A DNA stretch of 6,758 bases. It comes from Christensenella sp. UBA7102 (GTDB taxonomy: Bacteria; Bacillota; Clostridia; Christensenellales; UBA1750). The translations under genes were made by a program, and so were the position numbers. The stretch lies in the NCBI GenBank assembly GCA_002492415.1, contig DKYK01000037.1, forward strand, positions 1-6,758. The letters are read 5' to 3'. Below are positions 1 to 5,768 of the stretch, piece by piece; the stretch's first letter is position 1, and every line of letters starts with the position of its first letter. A model generated the notes under the pieces. The model was not told where the DNA came from. It saw only the letters and a list, made by a program, of their open reading frames with translations, and did not search any database.

Positions 1-1154
1 CGGTCGATCAGACGGGTGAACACGCCGCCCATGGTCTCAATGCCCAGGGACAGGGGCGTGACGTCCAGCAGCAGCACGTCCTTAACCTCGCCGCCCAGAA
101 CGCCCGCCTGAATGGCGGCGCCCACGGCCACGCACTCATCGGGGTTGATGCCCTTGAAGGGCTCCTTGCCGGTCGCGGCCTTGACGGCCTCCTGCACGGC
201 GGGAATACGGGTGGAGCCGCCCACCAGGATGACCTTGTCGATATCGTTGGCGGTCAGACCCGCGTCGGACAGCGCCTGGCGCAGGGGCTTGATGGTATCC
301 TCGACCAGATCCGCGGTCAGCTCGTTGAACTTGGCGCGGGTCAGGGTGACGTCCAGATGCTTGGGGCCGGAGGCGTCCATGGTGATGAAGGGCTGGTTGA
401 TGTTGGTGCTCATCACGCCGGACAGCTCGATCTTGGCCTTCTCAGCGGCGTCCTTGAGGCGCTGCATGGCCTGACGATCCTTGGAAAGATCAATGCCCTC
501 GGCGCGCTTGAACTCGGAAACCAGGTAGTCCATGATGCGCTGGTCGAAGTCGTCGCCGCCCAGGTGGGTGTTGCCGTTGGTGGACAGCACCTCGAATACG
601 CCGTCGCCGATGTCCAGAATGGAGACATCGAAGGTGCCGCCGCCCAGGTCATAGACCAGGATCTTGTGGTTGCCGTCCTTATCCATGCCGTAGGCCAGAG
701 CAGCCGCGGTGGGCTCGTTGACGATGCGCAGCACCTCCAGGCCCGCAATGCGGCCGGCATCCTTGGTAGCCTGGCGCTGAGAGTCGTTAAAGTAAGCGGG
801 AACGGTGATGACCGCCTGCGTGACGGTTTCGCCCAGGTAGGCCTCGGCATCCGCCTTGAGCTTCTGCAGGATCATCGCGGAGATCTCCGGGGGCGTGTAG
901 GACTTGCCGTCGATGGTCGTCTTTTCGCTGGTGCCCATCTTGCGCTTGATGGAGATGATGGTGCGGTCGGCATTGACCACAGCCTGGCGCTTGGCGATCT
1001 GGCCCACCAGGCGCTCGCCGTTCTTTGCAAAGGCCACAACGGAGGGCGTAGTGCGCGCGCCTTCGGGGTTGGTGATGACAACGGGTTCGCCGCCTTCCAT
1101 GACGGCAACGCAGGAATTCGTAGTACCCAGGTCGATACCAATGATTTTGCTCAT
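1..1154 (-). CDS. dnaK: DnaK (Hsp70 chaperone), N-terminal 384 codons, cut by the window edge
   Basis: ATP-dependent cytosolic Hsp70 chaperone. The visible part is the nucleotide-binding domain up to the start of the interdomain linker; the substrate-binding domain lies beyond base 1. Seen: phosphate-1 motif IDLGTTNS at residues 7-14, K70 at the position of the catalytic lysine, phosphate-2 motif VYDLGGGTFDVSIL at 167-180, THLGG near 197, the adenosine motif VGGSTRIP at 311-318, and the linker-like DVLLLDVTPLSLGIE at 359-373. The segment after IKRKMG (residues 69-74) is short: the insertion of about 24 residues found in Gram-negative DnaK is absent, which supports a Firmicutes-type host. The ATG at 1152-1154 is set by a strong SD, AAGGAGG (1162-1168), with a 7-nt gap. 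The gene follows grpE after a 70-base AT-rich gap (1155-1224) in which I see no convincing promoter or terminator, so it is probably co-transcribed from the hrcA promoter. dnaJ would be expected next, outside the window. Confidence 0.98.
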   Translation of the reverse strand, partial: MSKIIGIDLGTTNSCVAVMEGGEPVVITNPEGARTTPSVVAFAKNGERLVGQIAKRQAVVNADRTIISIKRKMGTSEKTTIDGKSYTPPEISAMILQKLKADAEAYLGETVTQAVITVPAYFNDSQRQATKDAGRIAGLEVLRIVNEPTAAALAYGMDKDGNHKILVYDLGGGTFDVSILDIGDGVFEVLSTNGNTHLGGDDFDQRIMDYLVSEFKRAEGIDLSKDRQAMQRLKDAAEKAKIELSGVMSTNINQPFITMDASGPKHLDVTLTRAKFNELTADLVEDTIKPLRQALSDAGLTANDIDKVILVGGSTRIPAVQEAVKAATGKEPFKGINPDECVAVGAAIQAGVLGGEVKDVLLLDVTPLSLGIETMGGVFTRLID

Positions 1155-1224
1155 AAATAAGCCTCCTTCAAAACTTTGAGAAACTGTTGATTACTTAATT
1201 AAAAATCAGGCTGCACCCAGTAGA

Positions 1225-1821
1225 TCAGTTGGCCACGCGCACCATCGCGTAACGCACCACCTTGCCCTTTACGGCAAAGCCGGTCTGGAAGCACTCGATG
1301 ATGGTTCCCTCGGGATGCTCCTCGTCCGCCTCCGTCATCATCACGGCGTTATGCTTCTCGGGATCGAAGACCGTTCCGGGCTCGGCCTCCACGCGCTCCA
1401 TGCCCAGCTTCTTGAGCGTATCCTCCAGGCCGCGCAGCGTCATTTCCACGCCTTTGGCAAGGGGGCTGTCGTCGCCGGCTGCCTGTGCGGCGGCCAGTGC
1501 GCGTTCCAGATTGTCCAGCGAGGGAAGCACCTCCTTGACCGTATCGCGGACGGTGTCGTCCGCAACCTCGGTGCGCAGGGACGCGTTTCGCTTGCGATAG
1601 TTGTCAAAATCCGCCTGCACGCGCTGCGCCATGGCCAGGTATTCGTCGCGCTTTGCCTCGGCGGCCTTGACATAGGCGTTGAGCTCTTCGAGCTTTTCGC
1701 GGGTGATGGTGATCTCCGTCGCCTTTTCCTGCTCAGCCTCAGCCGCAGGTTCCTCGGTCTGCGGCGCCTTGACCTCCTCAGCGTCGGCGGGCTGACTTGC
1801 GGTGTTTTTCTTATTCTTCAT
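1225..1821 (-). CDS. grpE: GrpE, nucleotide exchange factor of DnaK
   Basis: GrpE dimers release ADP from DnaK and so drive the chaperone cycle in the cytosol. The 198-residue length fits the family. Residues 1-35 are low-complexity and rich in Glu/Ala, as is typical for the disordered N-terminus. Residues 40-80 form a heptad-rich helix ending in the family-typical AQRVQADFDNYRKR (65-78), the dimer stalk. Residues 91-140 form the four-helix bundle region (VLPSLDNLERAL at 98-109). The C-terminal beta domain holds FDPEKHNAVM (152-161) and GTIIECFQTGFAVKGKVVRYAMVRV (split at 172-186 and 187-196). The start ATG at 1819-1821 lies inside the end of hrcA, an 11-base overlap, with SD GAGGAG at 1826-1831 (4-nt gap) embedded in the last hrcA codons. 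This suggests translational coupling. The stop is TGA at 1225-1227. Confidence 0.98.
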   Translation of the reverse strand: MKNKKNTASQPADAEEVKAPQTEEPAAEAEQEKATEITITREKLEELNAYVKAAEAKRDEYLAMAQRVQADFDNYRKRNASLRTEVADDTVRDTVKEVLPSLDNLERALAAAQAAGDDSPLAKGVEMTLRGLEDTLKKLGMERVEAEPGTVFDPEKHNAVMMTEADEEHPEGTIIECFQTGFAVKGKVVRYAMVRVAN

Positions 1822-2860
1822 TGTTCTCCTCTTTTCGCTCGCCCGAACCCTTTTGCGGGAGCAGGGCTTCGTTCATGACTTTCTTCATGGCCTCCAGCAC
1901 CGAGATGACGCGACCGTAATGCATCCTCGTCGGGCCGATCACGCCCATCGTGCCCACGCCGCTGCCCACGCGGTAGGAAACCGTCACCAGCGAACAATCC
2001 TGCATGCCCGCCTCGGAAAGCTCCGGGCCGATGGCCACGGAAAACTCCAGTCCGTTGCGCTGCATCAGCAGTCTGGCCAGCTTATCCTGCGTTTCCAGCG
2101 TCGAGAGCAGCGATTTTGCGCGCTCCACGTCGCTGTATTCGGGATGGGAGAGCATCCTTGCCGCGCCGGCCACGTGCACCGAGTGCGCATTGGGCTCCAT
2201 CTGCCTTTGCAGGCTGTCCATCAGCTGGCCGAACAGCTCACGCTGCCCCGCCATCTCGCTGTAAAACTCCTGCATGACGGCAGGCAGCTCGCTCGCGTCG
2301 CGCCCTGCGATCTTCTCCGTCAGCAGGTTGCCCATCGTATAGAGATGCTCGACCGTCACGCCCTGCGGGATGTGAATAACGGATTCCTTGTGCACGCCCT
2401 GCTCGGTCACCGTGACCATCAGGGCGGTCGTATCGGTCAGAGGCACCAGCTGCACGCGCTTGATGGTGCGCATCTGCGGCGCGATCATCACCGAGGTATA
2501 GTCCGTCATTTCGGACAGCGCCTGCGTAGCCGATGTCAGCACGTCCTCCATCTGCCCCATGCGCCGTGCGAACAGCTTGCGCAGCGTCGCATACTCGCTC
2601 GTGGGCAGGGCTCCGACCCGCATGATCTGGTCGACGTACAGGCGATAGGCCCGGTAGGAAGGGATGCGCCCGGCGGATGTATGCGGAGAGGCCAAATAGC
2701 CCAATTCCTCAAGGTCGCTCATCTCATTGCGTATGGTGGCCGAGGACAGGCCCATGCCCTGCTTGCGCGATATGGTGCGGGAGCCGACGGGCATGGCGGT
2801 TGTGATATAGTCATCTATGATGGCCTGCAGGATTCTGAATTTTCGCTCGTCCAGCTTCAT
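1811..2860 (-). CDS. hrcA: HrcA, CIRCE-binding heat-shock repressor
   Basis: Transcriptional repressor that binds CIRCE and shuts off the hrcA-grpE-dnaK operon (and usually groESL); its activity depends on GroEL in characterised species. From the chosen start it has 349 residues, normal for the family. Residues 1-75 form a winged-helix DNA-binding domain, with the recognition region LSSATIRNEMSDLEELGYL at 38-56 followed by PHTSAGRIPSYRAYRLYVD (59-77), a strong HrcA hallmark. The middle is a GAF-like dimerisation region, and the C-terminus carries GVIGPTRMHYGRVI (306-319), another family signature. Start choice: SD AAAGGAG at 2870-2876 is 9 nt from ATG 2858-2860 but only 3 nt from the in-frame ATG 2864-2866, so MKLDERKF is preferred. 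An upstream in-frame ATG at 2962 is rejected because that stretch holds the CIRCE and promoter. The last 11 bases overlap grpE. Being first in the operon behind CIRCE implies autoregulation. Confidence 0.97.
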   Translation of the reverse strand: MKLDERKFRILQAIIDDYITTAMPVGSRTISRKQGMGLSSATIRNEMSDLEELGYLASPHTSAGRIPSYRAYRLYVDQIMRVGALPTSEYATLRKLFARRMGQMEDVLTSATQALSEMTDYTSVMIAPQMRTIKRVQLVPLTDTTALMVTVTEQGVHKESVIHIPQGVTVEHLYTMGNLLTEKIAGRDASELPAVMQEFYSEMAGQRELFGQLMDSLQRQMEPNAHSVHVAGAARMLSHPEYSDVERAKSLLSTLETQDKLARLLMQRNGLEFSVAIGPELSEAGMQDCSLVTVSYRVGSGVGTMGVIGPTRMHYGRVISVLEAMKKVMNEALLPQKGSGERKEENNEE

Positions 2861-2869
2861 CCGCATCGA

Positions 2870-2876
2870 CTCCTTT
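2870..2876 (-). promoter_or_regulatory. Ribosome binding site that decides the hrcA start
   Basis: Minus-strand AAAGGAG. The gap is 9 nt to ATG 2858-2860 and 3 nt to ATG 2864-2866; the first is in the normal range, the second is too short. It therefore favours the start two codons downstream of the first ATG. Confidence 0.75.
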
Positions 2877-2895
2877 CCGCCCCTCCGGCGTCCTG

Positions 2896-2922
2896 TTAGC
2901 ACTCTCGATCGTTGAGTGCTAA
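2896..2922 (-). promoter_or_regulatory. CIRCE operator (HrcA binding site)
   Basis: Perfect inverted repeat: TTAGCACTC (2896-2904), a 9-base spacer (2905-2913), then GAGTGCTAA (2914-2922). Both half-sites match the published CIRCE consensus TTAGCACTC-N9-GAGTGCTAA at every position. It lies a few bases downstream of the expected transcription start (about 2927), in the 5' leader of hrcA. HrcA bound here would block transcription initiation or clearance, and the repeat can also fold in the mRNA. No CtsR-type heptad repeats were seen nearby. Confidence 0.98.
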
Positions 2923-2933
2923 CCGATGATGTA

Positions 2934-2962
2934 AGCATAGCACCACTTGCAAAACTTGTCAA
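2934..2962 (-). promoter_or_regulatory. Sigma-A promoter of the hrcA-grpE-dnaK operon
   Basis: Minus strand: perfect -35 TTGACA (2957-2962), spacer of exactly 17 bases (2940-2956), and -10 TATGCT (2934-2939) preceded by TGC, an extended -10. The expected start point is near 2927, giving a leader of about 67 nt to the hrcA ATG with CIRCE inside it. This is a strong housekeeping promoter silenced by HrcA, consistent with CIRCE-type heat-shock control. Confidence 0.92.
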
Positions 2963-2973
2963 GCGTTTTATGG

Positions 2974-2998
2974 AAAAAAACTTACGAGATTTTCTCGT
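2974..2998 (-). terminator. Candidate intrinsic terminator just upstream of the hrcA promoter
   Basis: Minus strand: perfect 6-bp stem ACGAGA/TCTCGT (2984-2989 with 2993-2998) with a 3-base loop, then AAG and a run of seven T (2974-2980). Only three pairs are G-C and three bases separate the stem from the T run, so it may be weak. It ends about 11 bases before the -35 of the hrcA promoter and would shield the heat-shock operon from MFS transcription. Confidence 0.55.
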
Positions 2999-3074
2999 CC
3001 GCAGATTTGTCCCCGCAAAGACAGTTTGTACATTTTATGCCTCGCTTATGTGCCGCACGCCATCCCGTTCCATA

Positions 3075-3094
3075 CAAAATGCGCCCCCCGCGCA
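3075..3094 (-). terminator. Candidate intrinsic terminator behind the MFS gene
   Basis: Minus strand: stem TGCGC/GCGCA (3090-3094 with 3080-3084), loop of five G, then TTTTGT. It begins about 30 bases after the MFS stop codon. The stem is short but GC-rich and the U tract is imperfect, so on its own it is only plausible. With the hairpin at 2974-2998 it may form a two-step stop. Confidence 0.4.
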
Positions 3095-3124
3095 ATCCTT
3101 TGTTTGCACAGGGGACGACAAAGC

Positions 3125-4420
3125 TCATCGGTTCAAATCCTTAAAAACGGGATCCTTCAGGCAGCAAAGGCTCATCACAACGCCGATGATGCCGGCAATG
3201 CAGAACTGCACCGCGATCCCCGCGCCGCTCCCTTCGCCAAATACAGCTAAGAGCACTCGCGCCGCAGACGAGTTCGCCGCCATCATCGGCTCGAACACGC
3301 AGTCCGCCAGCACGCCGCCCAACAGCAGCCCCAGCGGGATGGTGCAATTCTGCAGGGTATCCTTTGCAGAAAACACGCGTCCATGCAGTTCTGCCGGTAC
3401 TTGCTCGCGCAGCACCGCGGTCAGATTGGCGTTCATCACCGCCGCCATTGCATACGAGCCAAACGCAGCCGCGCACCAGACCGCCGCCGAGCGCGACAAT
3501 CCCTGCACGATGCCGCCCGCAAACACAAACGCGGTCGTGATAAACACCCGCTTGGCCTTGTTTTTCACGGGTTTTGCCAGCGTCATCATGAGGCTTCCCG
3601 CCAGCAGCCCCAGCGCAACGGCGCTCTGCACCAGGCCCAGCACCCGCTCATCGCCGCCCGTCCTGCCCAGCACAAAGGGCGAAAGCATGCCGTCATTGCC
3701 CAGCTTGGCCAGGAAGTTGACAGCGGCCAGGAACAGCGTAATGCGCAGCAGCGCGGCGTGATCCCGCAGGTAGCGGATCCCGTCCAGGCAGCTCGTCCAG
3801 AACGGCTCCTTCGCCTTCTCCTCCGCCCGCACGGCTTCCGGTATGCGGATGCAGCACAGCAGCACGAAGAATGCGACGCCAAAGCTGGCCAGATCACAGA
3901 GCAGCACCAGCTTCATGCCGCCCCACGCCAGCAGACAGCCGCCCAGCGCGGGCGCCAGTATGGACACCGCCGCGCCGGAAAAGCCCTGCAGCCCGCCGAC
4001 CCGGATATAGTGCTCCCGAGATACCAGCAGACTGGTCGCCGCAAAGGAGGCCGGCTGCTGCACGGCGTTCATCAGGCTGATCAGCGCGTTGATTGCATAG
4101 ATGTGCCAGACGTCCAACGCCGAAAGCGCGTACAGCGCCAGCACCGTCAGCGTGCCGCAGGCAGCCAGAAGGTCGCTCAGCAGCATGACGCGCTTCTTGT
4201 CCCACCGGTCGGCCAGCGCGCCGCCGATGAAGCGAAAAAAGATCGTGGGCAGGAAAGAGCACAGCGTCAGCAGCGTGAGGCTGGACGCCGTTCCCTGCCG
4301 CCCGTATACCCAGATAATCAGTGCATAGTTGGTCATGGCCGTACCCAGCTCGGATACGGTCTGCGAACCCCACAGCAGCAGGAAGCTGCGGAGGTCTTTG
4401 AGAGTAGATGCGATTTTCAT
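3125..4420 (-). CDS. MFS efflux transporter, DHA3/MefA-like type
   Basis: Predicted proton-driven exporter in the cytoplasmic membrane. The 431 residues form about 12 hydrophobic segments, the usual MFS length. Seen: a first helix region after the short cytosolic N-terminus (LRSFLLLWGSQTVSELG at 10-26), loop 2-3 motif A as GGALADRWDKKRVM (66-79), a central charged cytosolic linker around EAVRAEEKAKEP (195-206), and REQVPAELHGRVFS (338-351), a segment typical of the DHA3 group that includes macrolide exporters such as MefA and the siderophore exporter EntS. The substrate cannot be read from the sequence. The start at ATG 4418-4420 has SD AAGGAG (4428-4433) with a 7-nt gap; an in-frame ATG at 4486 lacks an SD and would add 22 residues that run through the leader hairpin. 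The gene has its own promoter and leader upstream and terminators downstream. It sits between hemW and hrcA, which are usually adjacent in Firmicutes, so it is probably an insertion. Confidence 0.9.
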   Translation of the reverse strand: MKIASTLKDLRSFLLLWGSQTVSELGTAMTNYALIIWVYGRQGTASSLTLLTLCSFLPTIFFRFIGGALADRWDKKRVMLLSDLLAACGTLTVLALYALSALDVWHIYAINALISLMNAVQQPASFAATSLLVSREHYIRVGGLQGFSGAAVSILAPALGGCLLAWGGMKLVLLCDLASFGVAFFVLLCCIRIPEAVRAEEKAKEPFWTSCLDGIRYLRDHAALLRITLFLAAVNFLAKLGNDGMLSPFVLGRTGGDERVLGLVQSAVALGLLAGSLMMTLAKPVKNKAKRVFITTAFVFAGGIVQGLSRSAAVWCAAAFGSYAMAAVMNANLTAVLREQVPAELHGRVFSAKDTLQNCTIPLGLLLGGVLADCVFEPMMAANSSAARVLLAVFGEGSGAGIAVQFCIAGIIGVVMSLCCLKDPVFKDLNR

Positions 4421-4483
4421 GGCTTTTCTCCTTGCAAAATTGCAGTCGTTTCGGATGAAATTGCAATTTTTCAGAGCAAAGCC
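4421..4483 (-). promoter_or_regulatory. RNA hairpin sequestering the MFS ribosome binding site
   Basis: In the minus-strand RNA, bases 4462-4483 pair with 4421-4444. The outer stem is GGCUUU/AAAGCC (4478-4483 with 4421-4426). The middle is CUC/GAG plus a U-G wobble (4473-4476 with 4428-4431). A single G-C pair (4472/4434) follows, then the inner stem AAAAUUGCA/UGCAAUUUU (4462-4470 with 4436-4444), and a 17-nt loop (4445-4461). There are two single mismatches and a 2-nt bulge. The SD AAGGAG (4428-4433) lies in this structure: GGAG is paired and AA is bulged. Closed, it should limit MFS translation. The pairing is directly visible; its regulatory role is inferred. Confidence 0.65.
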
Positions 4484-4507
4484 CAATGCGGACGATGTGG
4501 TTCCTGC

Positions 4508-4609
4508 TTATAAGGAAAGATCGCTCCGTGCAGGCACCGTCCGGCACCAGACCTTGCGCGGAGCCGCGCCTTCTGCGGATAAAGGCAAGCGAGCATGCGA
4601 CCATGCCAT
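4508..4609 (-). CDS. Putative 33-residue leader peptide upstream of the MFS gene
   Basis: Short ORF beginning MAWSHARLPL and ending ARSDLSL, stop TAA at 4508-4510. Its case rests on initiation signals: the SD GGGAGGTG (4617-4624) is as good as any in the window and sits 7 nt from the ATG (4607-4609), about 18 nt after the expected transcription start. I recognise no domain, signal peptide or membrane segment, and Arg/Ala/Leu richness may only reflect GC-rich DNA. It ends 24 bases before the hairpin that buries the MFS ribosome binding site, the position of leader peptides in erm/cat/mef-type attenuators. No Arg/Lys-X-Arg/Lys macrolide-arrest motif is present; Arg7-Leu8-Pro9 is the nearest thing to one. 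Alternatively it could be translated without function, or be an untranslated leader. Confidence 0.5.
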   Translation of the reverse strand: MAWSHARLPLSAEGAAPRKVWCRTVPARSDLSL

Positions 4610-4633
4610 TTTGCTTCACCTCCCAACAGATAA

Positions 4634-4662
4634 ATTATCGCATAAATAAGGGATTTTTTCAA
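4634..4662 (-). promoter_or_regulatory. Sigma-A promoter of the leader ORF and MFS gene
   Basis: Minus strand: -35 TTGAAA (4657-4662), spacer of exactly 17 bases (4640-4656), and -10 GATAAT (4634-4639) preceded by TGC, an extended -10. Each hexamer has one mismatch to consensus. The expected start is near 4627, leaving a leader of about 207 nt before the MFS ATG. It lies in an AT-rich pocket directly after hemW, showing the MFS gene can be expressed independently of hemW. Confidence 0.85.
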
Positions 4663-4663
4663 G

Positions 4664-4690
4664 CGTGAGCGCCGTATTTCTCCGCTCACG
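4664..4690 (-). other. Stem-loop spanning the hemW stop codon
   Basis: Perfect 8-bp inverted repeat CGTGAGCG/CGCTCACG (4683-4690 and 4664-4671) with an 11-base loop. The hemW TGA (4686-4688) is inside the first arm. The minus-strand sequence after it is CTTGAAAAAA, with no U tract, so it is not a standard intrinsic terminator. It may protect the mRNA 3' end or pause polymerase ahead of the MFS promoter, whose -35 starts one base further on. Confidence 0.55.
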
Positions 4691-5768
4691 GCATCAGCTC
4701 GGCCAGCACCGCGTTCATCACGTCAAAGCCGCGGGCCGTCAACCGGACGCGGCGCTCCCGCACCGTCAAAAGGCCGCGTTTGCGCTGTTTTTCCAGCCCT
4801 TTGGAGAACAGCTTTAGTGCGGTTTCACTCAGCTCCACGCCCTGCACCATGCGCAGACCCAGCATCAGCTCCTCAAAGGCGGCGTCGGGCGCCGTCAGCC
4901 GCTCTTCCGTCGCATAGGGCGCGCCGGAAATGTAGGCTTCCAACCCGGTCACGTTGCCGCGCCGCACGTCTCCTTCCAGCGAAGCCGCCGCACACCCCAG
5001 GCCAATATAGTCCTTTCGCGTCCAGTAGCCCACATTGTGGCGGCAGGCGCAGCCCGGCTTGGCGTAGTTGGACACCTCGTATTGATACAGTCCGTGAACC
5101 GAAAGTATGCGCGAGGTTGCCGCCTGCATCGCCATTTCTTCCTCCTCGTCGGGCCGGGGCAGCAGTCCCTGCGCATCCAGCGTCCCGAACGGCGTTCCCT
5201 CCGCAACCGTCAGCGCATAGCAGGAAAGATGCCACGGAGAAAGGCTCATCACCGCCTGCAGCGACTGCTCCCACATACCGACCGTCTGCCCGGGCAGCGC
5301 GTACATCAGGTCGGCGGAAAGATTCCGTATGCCCGCGCGGCGCGCCATGGCAAAGGTCTCCCGGGCCTGTTCAAAGTCATGGATGCGGCCGATGGCGCGC
5401 AAAAGCTCGGGCTGCACGGCCTGCACGCCCACGCTCAGCCGGTTGACGCCGCCCTCTGCCGCCGCGTCCAGCCAGCCCTGCGTCACCGTGCCGGGGTTGG
5501 CCTCGGAGGTGATTTCGCAGTTTTTCGTAAGCCTATAGTGCGCACGCACCGCTGTAAGCAGCCGCGTAAGCTCCCCTTGGGGCAGCAGCGACGGCGTTCC
5601 TCCGCCCAGGAACACCGACGTGACAAGCGCGTCCGACGGCCTGCGGTCCATCTCCGCGATGAGCGCATTGACGTAGGCGGAGATCCGTTCCTCCTGTCCT
5701 GCGTAGGACACAAAGTCGCAGTACGCGCACTTGCGCACGCAAAACGGGATGTGGATGTAGAGCATCAT
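4686..5768 (-). CDS. hemW: HemW, radical SAM heme chaperone (HemN-like family)
   Basis: Radical SAM protein that binds heme and is implicated in heme delivery to respiratory enzymes; often misannotated as coproporphyrinogen III oxidase HemN. It has 360 residues, normal for HemW and shorter than HemN. Seen: YIHIPFCVRKCAYCDF at 4-19, with the [4Fe-4S] ligands C10, C14 and C17. Phe19 occupies the position of HemN's fourth cysteine, which favours HemW. Further motifs are GGGTPSLL (55-62), a SAM-contact loop; EANPGT (89-94); SVGVQAVQPELLRAIGR (112-128); DLMYALPGQT (153-162); HNVGYW (244-249) in the HemW C-terminal part; and a winged-helix tail (RGLLTVRERRVRLTARGFDVMNAVL, read as 331-343 then 344-355). 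The start is ATG 5766-5768, overlapping the upstream GNAT stop as ATGA, with SD GGGAG about 10 nt upstream inside the GNAT gene. Translational coupling is likely. A longer in-frame start at 5897 is only the GNAT gene read in another frame. Confidence 0.95.
   Translation of the reverse strand: MMLYIHIPFCVRKCAYCDFVSYAGQEERISAYVNALIAEMDRRPSDALVTSVFLGGGTPSLLPQGELTRLLTAVRAHYRLTKNCEITSEANPGTVTQGWLDAAAEGGVNRLSVGVQAVQPELLRAIGRIHDFEQARETFAMARRAGIRNLSADLMYALPGQTVGMWEQSLQAVMSLSPWHLSCYALTVAEGTPFGTLDAQGLLPRPDEEEEMAMQAATSRILSVHGLYQYEVSNYAKPGCACRHNVGYWTRKDYIGLGCAAASLEGDVRRGNVTGLEAYISGAPYATEERLTAPDAAFEELMLGLRMVQGVELSETALKLFSKGLEKQRKRGLLTVRERRVRLTARGFDVMNAVLAELMP

Noticed and set aside
357..1160. Plus-strand ORF of 267 codons opposite dnaK
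   Set aside because: It is the antisense frame of the dnaK gene, a known source of spurious ORFs; no SD or independent motif.
1155..1224. Separate promoter or terminator between grpE and dnaK
   Set aside because: The gap is AT-rich but shows no credible -35/-10 pair and no stable hairpin with a U tract.
1802..2899. Long plus-strand ORF (365 codons) opposite hrcA
   Set aside because: His/Arg/Gln-rich shadow frame; hrcA on the other strand has all family signatures and its operator.
2861..2962. N-terminal extension of hrcA to an ATG at 2962
   Set aside because: It would translate through the promoter and CIRCE; the SD and family alignment place the start at 2860.
4421..4486. N-terminal extension of the MFS protein to an ATG at 4486
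   Set aside because: No SD at 4486, and the added residues come from the leader hairpin; ATG 4420 has AAGGAG at 7 nt.
3383..4513. Long plus-strand ORF (376 codons) opposite the MFS gene
   Set aside because: Gln/Arg/His-rich product of the antisense frame in GC-rich DNA; no family motif, while the minus strand encodes a clear transporter with SD and start.
4421..4627. Known riboswitch or T-box in the MFS leader
   Set aside because: I see no T-box (UGGN) core, no recognised aptamer sequence and no hairpin followed by a U tract; the SD-sequestering stem with leader ORF explains the region better.
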